A stretch of DNA of 10,891 nucleotides. Source: Verrucomicrobiota bacterium (GTDB lineage: Bacteria > Verrucomicrobiota > Verrucomicrobiia > Chthoniobacterales > UBA10450). The stretch spans positions 1 through 10,891 of the forward strand of contig QHMQ01000059.1 of the NCBI GenBank assembly GCA_003217835.1, given 5' to 3'. The notes under the pieces are model-generated. The model had not been told where the DNA came from. It ran no database searches and saw nothing but the letters and a program-made list of their open reading frames with translations. Position numbers and translations under genes: made by a program. This document shows, one piece after another, positions 6,603-10,891 of this stretch (positions are counted from its first letter, which is position 1; the number at the start of each line of letters is the position of its first letter).

Positions 6603-6714
6603 GTAGGGCGCGACGGCTCGTCACCGACGACTAATTCTAAAGCTTCTGCACTCGCGACGTGCCGGTTTCGATGCCTTCCTCGTGAAACCTTAAATGTTTA
6701 AGCGCTTCATCACT
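6603..6714. other. Convergent intergenic gap with a REP-like half and an AT-rich palindrome
   Basis: This 112-bp gap holds no gene. Directly after the queD stop is GTAG (6603-6606). It is followed by an imperfect hairpin GCGACG-GCT-CGTCAC (6610-6624, 5 of 6 pairs), the same GTAG-plus-hairpin layout as the dapB-folK repeat but degenerate and single. Further on, CTTAAA-TG-TTTAAG at 6689-6702 is a perfect palindrome, too tight in its centre for a normal hairpin loop, with partly complementary flanks. It lies between two convergent genes and could help to end transcription, which is unproven. Confidence 0.35.
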
Positions 6715-7344
6715 TCAATGATCATCTAAGCGCGAGAAGAAGTCCTCAAACAGGTCGTCATAAATTTTTCCGCGCTCGGGGTGATATTGTACGGCGAGCG
6801 CGAACGGATAATTCCGTAGCCGCATTTGCTCGACGATGTCGTCGTTGACGCACCACGCCTCGACTTCGAAACCGTCCGCCACTCGATCGACCGCCTGATG
6901 GTGCGAGCTGTTTACTTTTTCGAATCGATGATTCGCAGTCGTGTCGTAACGCAATGGCTGAATATCATGGTCTTTTTGGTCGGGGTGTTTGTGACCCAGA
7001 ATATCGAGCTTAAGCGTGCCACCGAGCGCGACATTCAAAATCTGGATGCCCTTGCAAATGGCCAGGATTGGTAAGCCCCGGGAGAGCGCTTCTTGCACGG
7101 CCGCAAATTCCCAGCGATCACGCTCAACATCGACATCTTTGTCTATTGCGCTGGGGTCGACAATCTCCTGTCGCAGAAATTCCGGCGCAATGTCCGTCCC
7201 GCCGGTCAAAAGCAGCCCATCCGCCTGGTCCATCGCGACCGAACTTTTCCGCGCATCGCAAACATGAATGTCGGGATGCCTTGCGAAAAATGGGTAAAAC
7301 CATCTTTCATCTTTCTCTCGGATCCATGTGGCCAGATTAGGCAT
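6715..7344 (-). CDS. Class I glutamine amidotransferase-like hydrolase (peptidase C26 / PuuD-like)
   Basis: The product has 209 residues from an ATG at 7344, beginning MPNLATWIREKDERWF. DGLLLTGGTDIAP (42-54) is the family's first landmark. The nucleophile elbow is LAICKGIQILNVALGGT with C97, SSHHQAVD lies at 146-153, and QYHPE gives H188 and E190, completing a Cys-His-Glu triad. This matches gamma-glutamyl-gamma-aminobutyrate hydrolase (PuuD) and related C26 enzymes, which hydrolyse gamma-glutamyl amide bonds. The N-terminus is shorter and different from PuuD's usual opening, so the substrate may differ. A longer frame from 7419 is open but would overlap the divergent gene starting at 7389 and adds nothing family-like. 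It is divergent from the beta-lactamase-like gene, 44 bp apart, and probably belongs to that functional cluster. Confidence 0.9.
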   Translation of the reverse strand: MPNLATWIREKDERWFYPFFARHPDIHVCDARKSSVAMDQADGLLLTGGTDIAPEFLRQEIVDPSAIDKDVDVERDRWEFAAVQEALSRGLPILAICKGIQILNVALGGTLKLDILGHKHPDQKDHDIQPLRYDTTANHRFEKVNSSHHQAVDRVADGFEVEAWCVNDDIVEQMRLRNYPFALAVQYHPERGKIYDDLFEDFFSRLDDH

Positions 7345-7388
7345 GGGCGAATTTGCGACTTTGCTCGTGACATGTAAAGAGCAGTGCG
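7345..7388. promoter_or_regulatory. Short divergent gap between C26-like and beta-lactamase-like genes
   Basis: Only 44 bp separate two divergent start codons, so at least one promoter must overlap a coding region or its 5' leader must be very short. No convincing -35/-10 pair is seen. AAAGAGC about 7-13 bases before the ATG at 7389 may act as a ribosome site for the plus-strand gene. The shared gap suggests co-regulation. Confidence 0.3.
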
Positions 7389-8246
7389 ATGACTTCTGTT
7401 GCTGAATCTTCGACAACATTGCGCAACGAACTCGAAAAAATAGCTGGCGAAAGCAAGGCGAACGCTATCTCGGTGGCGGTGCTCGATCTCGAAAGCGGAT
7501 TTCGGTTCTCCCTGGCAGGTGATCGCTGGTTCCATGCTGCAAGCACGATCAAAGTCGCCGTGCTTCTTGCCATTTTTCGGGCGGCGGACGAGGGCCGCCT
7601 CCGGCTAGACGATCCACTCCATGTGCGAAACCGTTTTTTGAGCGCAGCCGACGCCTCTCCTTTTCGTCTTTCTCCCACTTCTGATGGGATGCCTGATCTC
7701 TACCGGGCGATCGGACGAACGGTGAAAATTTTGGCGCTCGCCGAAGGAATGATTGCCGCAAGCAGCAATCTGGCGACCAACCTGCTGCTCGATTTTGTAG
7801 GGGTGGAGTACGCACGAGACGTTCTGCGGGATGCACAAATAAGCGGAGTCGAACTGCGACGCGGCGTCCAAGACGAGAATGCGCACGAAAAAGGAATTGA
7901 TAACGAAGTGACCGCCGACGGATTGCTCACGCTGTTGTGTGCCGTGCGCGGTGATTTTTTGAAGCAACAAAGTCGAGAGGAAATCATCCGCATATTGCTC
8001 GCGCAGCGCTTTAATTCAATGATTCCCGCCGGTCTGCCGCCTCATGCTACCGTGGCACATAAAACCGGTGAGATCTCGACCGCCTGCCATGATGCCGGCA
8101 TCGTCTATTTGCCCGAACGAGAACCCTACATTGTCGTTATTCTGACAGAGTTTGATGCGGAAAAAGATGGCCGTTATCAGACCCTCGTGGGCATTTCCAA
8201 CTTGATTTACCGCTCGCTCACCGGACGCGGTCTCGAAAAACAATGA
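7389..8246 (+). CDS. Class A beta-lactamase-like serine hydrolase without signal peptide
   Basis: The product has 285 residues. HAASTIKVAVL carries the SxxK motif (S52, K55). MIAASSNLATNLLLD matches the class A SDN loop with SSN (S125-S126-N127), AHKTGEIS is the KTG motif (225-227), and HDAGIVYLP follows as in penicillin-recognising enzymes. The omega-loop region (about 155-172) does not show the usual ExxLN with the deacylating Glu, so true beta-lactamase activity is doubtful. A transpeptidase-, amidase- or esterase-like serine hydrolase is as likely. There is no signal peptide or membrane helix, unusual for a fold that normally works on periplasmic peptidoglycan or beta-lactams. Its stop overlaps the start of the M15-like gene by ATGA, implying translational coupling. 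I would not predict antibiotic resistance from it. Confidence 0.88.
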   Translation: MTSVAESSTTLRNELEKIAGESKANAISVAVLDLESGFRFSLAGDRWFHAASTIKVAVLLAIFRAADEGRLRLDDPLHVRNRFLSAADASPFRLSPTSDGMPDLYRAIGRTVKILALAEGMIAASSNLATNLLLDFVGVEYARDVLRDAQISGVELRRGVQDENAHEKGIDNEVTADGLLTLLCAVRGDFLKQQSREEIIRILLAQRFNSMIPAGLPPHATVAHKTGEISTACHDAGIVYLPEREPYIVVILTEFDAEKDGRYQTLVGISNLIYRSLTGRGLEKQ

Positions 8247-8839
8247 GAGCTGAAACATTTCGCGCAATTGACGGGCTGGATCTGGCTCCGGAACATCGCA
8301 CACTGCTGCAGCCGGGCGAGGCAAAACAAGATTCGCACGGGAATGTTCATCATTTGCCGCGTTTTTTTTATGAAATCGCCTGCTGGGACGAAGCACGTGA
8401 CATTCGGCTCACACCGCACTTCACAGTCGCGGAACTAATGATGGTCGATTGTCGCGAGGCGGACGTGCTCCTTCGCGAATTTCCTCACTATGTGCCCTGT
8501 GCAATTCTTCTGCTCGCGCGATTTTTGCAAGATTTTCGACGGGAAGTCGATGGGCCCGTTTTTGTCAGTGCAAATGGTGGCTACCGATCGCCCGCGCATC
8601 AGATCGGGGAGGGGAAGAGCGTTCATGCCTGGGCCACAGCCGCGGACATTTATCGGATCGGCGACACGTTTCTTGATGACGCTAAATCGATTGAAAGGTA
8701 CGGCGCAATCGCGGCGTCGCTCAGCCCGGCGGTATTTGTCCGGCCGTTCGGATCGGGCCTGGCGGAAACTGATGATCATTTACATCTGGATATCGGCTTT
8801 GTGACGTTAACTCCACGTGGATGTAGTGAAGCGCATTGA
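8243..8839 (+). CDS. M15-type zinc D,D-peptidase-like protein, cytoplasmic
   Basis: The product has 198 residues. The C-terminal two thirds match the peptidase M15 / YcbK-like fold: FTVAELMMVDC at 60-70, then a helix ending in R residues, SANGGYRSPAHQ at 109-120, SVHAWATAADIY at 126-137 and DDHLHLDIGF at 177-186. The zinc ligands are expected at H128, D135 (HxxxxxxD, as in VanX/VanY and Hedgehog-fold peptidases) and H181. The Gly usual inside SxHxxGxAxD is Thr here (SVHAWATAAD). The first ~55 residues are family-specific. There is no signal peptide, so it would act in the cytoplasm, like VanX. It overlaps the upstream serine hydrolase gene by ATGA and is followed 15 bp later by the amidoligase-like gene. 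A role in cutting D-amino-acid or isopeptide bonds of a small product is inferred, not shown. Confidence 0.88.
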   Translation: MRAETFRAIDGLDLAPEHRTLLQPGEAKQDSHGNVHHLPRFFYEIACWDEARDIRLTPHFTVAELMMVDCREADVLLREFPHYVPCAILLLARFLQDFRREVDGPVFVSANGGYRSPAHQIGEGKSVHAWATAADIYRIGDTFLDDAKSIERYGAIAASLSPAVFVRPFGSGLAETDDHLHLDIGFVTLTPRGCSEAH

Positions 8840-8854
8840 TACGTTTTTATCGGC

Positions 8855-10114
8855 GTGAAAAATTCGGGGCGAGATCTGGGCCGTCTGTTTTCGGGTACAG
8901 AATTTCGCGTCTCGCCACCGCGTGCAGTTATTGGTTTGGAAGCAGAGTTCAATCTCCTGATTGATGGAAGAAAACGGCGGCCGGAAAAAGTCTTTGGTGA
9001 TCCCAGCCGATTAGTGCGCCGGCGAATGATTCCCCGCATCGGGAAGTCATTTCAATTGCCCGCTGGCGGCGCGATTTACTTCGACACCGGAGTGGTCGAA
9101 GTGGCCACTCCAATCGTTGAGTTGGAACGCGGCTGTTGTCAACGCGCGACGCGCCTGCTGTGGGAACAGATTCGGTATTTGCGAGCGGAGCTGGATCATT
9201 GGGGCAAGCGCCACGGCTGCCAATGCCGATTGCAAGGGTTTAGCTCACACTACAATTTCTCGTTCCTTGATGCGCGCAAATCAAAAGATCGCAATGCAAC
9301 CAAGCTGGCATATCTGCTCGCGCACATTCTACCGGTGCCGGTACTCCTGCTGGCCGCGAATCGCCAGAGCAGCGCCGTGGGAGTGCGACCACGCAAGACG
9401 CGAGTTGAGGTCACTGCCGATTTTACGCCCGATCCCGCGCTAATGCTGGCGACGTGTGCCTTTGTCGCTGGGGTGGTCGAAACGGTCCTGCGCTGGGAAA
9501 GTTTTGGGTTACGGCAGTTAAATCGCAACAGACTTCCTCGGATCACCCCATACCGTTTGCGAAAACATTCCTCCCGTCGTGGTTGGCGGATCACGCGAGA
9601 TTCACTCGGCACGAATCCATTCCTGGCGGATATCAATGCCCCGCTTTGGAAGCTGCGCGATGGTCGCGCTCTCAGCTTGCGCGCAATCGCGGTAGACAGC
9701 TTAAAACCATTTCGTCACGAAATTAAACGCCTCGGCGATCTGATAACACTACAACACGTTGCTGCCGTTTTCGCTGGGGATGCGCGATCGCTCCTCGATT
9801 TTCCAAACCGCCCCGAAGCCTACGATGATGTCGGAAGGGTGATCGACTGGGGTCGTCGTCGGATGCGGCATTGGTCGCGTTCAAGATACGAAAAAGCCAT
9901 TCATCGCGTGATTGCGCGCGAACCAATGCGTCTTGGGAAGAAACGTTACCGCGTGGAGCGCATGAACGGTTGGTACCAGGTCGATTTTCGGGAAATAGGA
10001 ACGGGAAAGCGCAGGACTTTTAACCTGGATGAACTCGTGCGGCTGTCGGCAGCGAAAAAGTTATTACCGAGCGCGCCACGGAAGCGCAAAGCTCCCAAAA
10101 AGCGTCGCGCCTGA
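8855..10114 (+). CDS. Glutamate-cysteine-ligase-fold amidoligase-like protein
   Basis: The product has 419 residues from a GTG at 8855. The N-terminal third has the layout of carboxylate-amine ligases of the glutamine-synthetase/GCS fold. AVIGLEAEFNLL (24-35) gives an ExE pair (E29, E31) of the kind that binds Mg-ATP. LPAGGAIYFDTGVVEVATP (68-86) adds D77 and E82 at a second metal/substrate strand, and LQGFSSHYNFSFL (126-138) gives H132. Such enzymes join an amine to a carboxyl with ATP. The middle has helical, Arg-rich stretches; residues about 360-395 (KKRYRVERMNGWYQVDFREI) look like a small extra beta domain, and the last 12 are strongly basic. It is last of the coupled trio with the serine hydrolase and M15 peptidase. 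I am fairly sure of the superfamily, not of the substrate; a gamma-glutamyl- or D-amino-acid-containing product would suit its neighbours. Confidence 0.82.
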   Translation: MKNSGRDLGRLFSGTEFRVSPPRAVIGLEAEFNLLIDGRKRRPEKVFGDPSRLVRRRMIPRIGKSFQLPAGGAIYFDTGVVEVATPIVELERGCCQRATRLLWEQIRYLRAELDHWGKRHGCQCRLQGFSSHYNFSFLDARKSKDRNATKLAYLLAHILPVPVLLLAANRQSSAVGVRPRKTRVEVTADFTPDPALMLATCAFVAGVVETVLRWESFGLRQLNRNRLPRITPYRLRKHSSRRGWRITRDSLGTNPFLADINAPLWKLRDGRALSLRAIAVDSLKPFRHEIKRLGDLITLQHVAAVFAGDARSLLDFPNRPEAYDDVGRVIDWGRRRMRHWSRSRYEKAIHRVIAREPMRLGKKRYRVERMNGWYQVDFREIGTGKRRTFNLDELVRLSAAKKLLPSAPRKRKAPKKRRA

Positions 10115-10133
10115 TATTTTTTGGGAAGCTTTT
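10088..10133. terminator. Long imperfect hairpin between convergent genes
   Basis: AAAGCTCCCAAAAA (10088-10101) pairs with TTTTTGGGAAGCTTT (10118-10132/10133) over about 14 base pairs with one bulged base and a 16-nt loop. The loop contains the stop of the amidoligase-like gene and the distal arm touches the stop of the convergent DUF885-like gene. The U-rich stretch is within the arm rather than after it, in both directions, so it is not a textbook intrinsic terminator. Its place at the junction of two gene ends suggests a bidirectional one. Confidence 0.4.
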
Positions 10134-10891
10134 ACAATCCCATCAACTCGCGGACGTACTTCACCGGAGGACTGCCAAATGCGATCACGTTATCATTGTA
10201 TTTCTTTTGATCGAACGATGCGCCTGCTTTCGCTTTCGCACGGTCGCGAAGATCGAGGTGTTCGCTTACGCCGACGAAATAAGTGGACAATTGAGCTGAA
10301 GTAAGGCGTGCGCGTTTCCATTTCGCGACGGCTTCGCCTTCCTGCTGATAACCTTGTTTCATCATCAAATCCATCGCCTCCTGTTCGCTCATATTTCCAG
10401 CGTGAATGCTTTGGTCGAGAATTGCGTTACAGATCACCCGCAACCGCATTTTTAACTGCTGCATCTTGACTTCAGGACCGCCGTAGCCTTGTTCCGCCAT
10501 CATTTGCTCGCAATAAACGGCCCAGCCTTCGATGAATGTGCCGCTCTGGAAAACTGCGCGAACCAGCGTGGGCGCGCGGAATTCGTTGGCGTGAGCCAGT
10601 TGCAGTGAGATCGCGCACCATGTAATTGTTGTATTCGCGGAAAAACGATTCCTTGCGCTCTTTCGACCAATCTTTCGGTGTAGGTTCGACTGCGAAAAAT
10701 GTTTTGCCATTTTGCTCGAGCGGCCCCGGTGAATCGCAATAGGCGATGCCGGTGCCGCGCTTGAACTCGGGCATTACAATCACATCGAGGGGCGTGTCCG
10801 GGATGGGGACGAGATTGTGCGATTTCACGAAGTCGATCGCTTCACCCACGATCTTTTGGGCGTAGCCGACGATCGTGTTGTCGTCCGGATG
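10132..10891 (-). pseudogene. DUF885 family metallopeptidase, broken by a frameshift and cut by the window edge
   Basis: Two adjacent minus-strand frames together form one DUF885 protein. The first runs from the right edge (open at 10891, HPDDNTIVGYAQKIV) through VMPEFKRGTGIAYCDSPGP, KTFFAVEPTPKDW and FFREYNNYMVRDLT down to about 10606. The second continues from about 10605 with LQLAHANEFRAP, FIEGWAVYCEQMM, MRLRVICNAILDQSIH, GYQQEGEAVAKWKRARL and ends SPPVKYVRELMGL at 10132. Between RDLT and LQLAHAN the family normally carries HExxPGHxLQ, the zinc-binding motif; here it is absent and the frame shifts. The shift (upstream codons at positions congruent to 1, downstream to 0, mod 3) equals loss of a number of bases congruent to 2 mod 3, e.g. 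29. The result is an inactive or truncated product unless it is an assembly error. The N-terminal half lies outside the window. Confidence 0.88.

Noticed and set aside
6689..6702. Palindrome CTTAAATGTTTAAG as an operator site
   Set aside because: It lies between two gene ends rather than in front of a gene, and a single AT-rich palindrome of this size can occur by chance; kept only in the description of the gap.
7345..7419. Longer C26-like protein starting at 7419
   Set aside because: The extra 25 residues overlap the start of the divergent serine hydrolase gene and show no family similarity; MPNLATWI at 7344 is a sensible start.
7389..8246. Antibiotic-resistance beta-lactamase
   Set aside because: SxxK and KTG are present, but there is no export signal and no clear Glu166 motif, and the neighbours are metabolic; resistance cannot be claimed.
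10472..10849. Separate small gene in the DUF885 region
   Set aside because: Its C-terminal part after RDLT is shadow sequence; the first part joins to the following frame as one DUF885 protein interrupted by a deletion.
1..10891. CRISPR array, prophage, insertion sequence or toxin-antitoxin pair
   Set aside because: No spaced direct repeats, transposase, integrase, phage structural or small paired toxin-antitoxin genes were found on either strand.

Overview
The window looks like chromosomal DNA of a Gram-negative, diaminopimelate-making bacterium of moderate GC. Protein flavour, the dapF-dapA-dapB-folK-panB order and GTAG-headed palindromic repeats suggest a soil Verrucomicrobiota (Chthoniobacterales / Udaeobacter-like). 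This assignment is an inference from memory of related sequences; no rRNA or other marker gene is present.

Left part (1-4698, minus strand): one tightly packed gene string, read right to left. It runs dapF, dapA, dapB (lysine/peptidoglycan diaminopimelate branch), folK (folate), panB (pantothenate/CoA), then an inner-membrane-anchored protein with a C-terminal OmpA domain that runs off the left edge. dapA/dapB overlap by 4 bases and folK/panB by 7. The only sizeable internal gap (dapB-folK, 68 bp) is filled by a paired palindromic repeat that looks like a REP doublet (REPIN). Its GTAG end supplies the dapB stop codon, and one of its hairpins resembles an intrinsic terminator. DapA has lost 12 residues between two active-site residues.

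Middle (4776-6602, plus strand): a secreted protein with a plausible Cys/His (NlpC/P60- or CHAP-like) site, then queE and queD for the 7-deazaguanine (queuosine/preQ0) pathway. QueD has Gln in place of the first zinc-ligand His.

Right-centre (6715-10114): the most intriguing part. A C26/PuuD-like glutamine-amidotransferase-fold hydrolase (minus strand) diverges from a plus-strand trio. The trio is a class-A beta-lactamase-like serine hydrolase, an M15-type zinc peptidase overlapping it by ATGA, and, 15 bp on, a 419-residue protein with features of the glutamate-cysteine-ligase/amidoligase fold. None has a signal peptide. I infer a cytoplasmic system that makes and breaks unusual amide or peptide bonds; its substrate is unknown.

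Right edge (10132-10891, minus strand): a DUF885-type metallopeptidase gene, cut by the window edge. It is broken by a frameshifting deletion precisely where the family's HExxPGH zinc motif should be, so it is probably a pseudogene. A long imperfect hairpin lies between it and the convergent amidoligase gene. No tRNA, rRNA, CRISPR array, insertion sequence or phage gene was seen.
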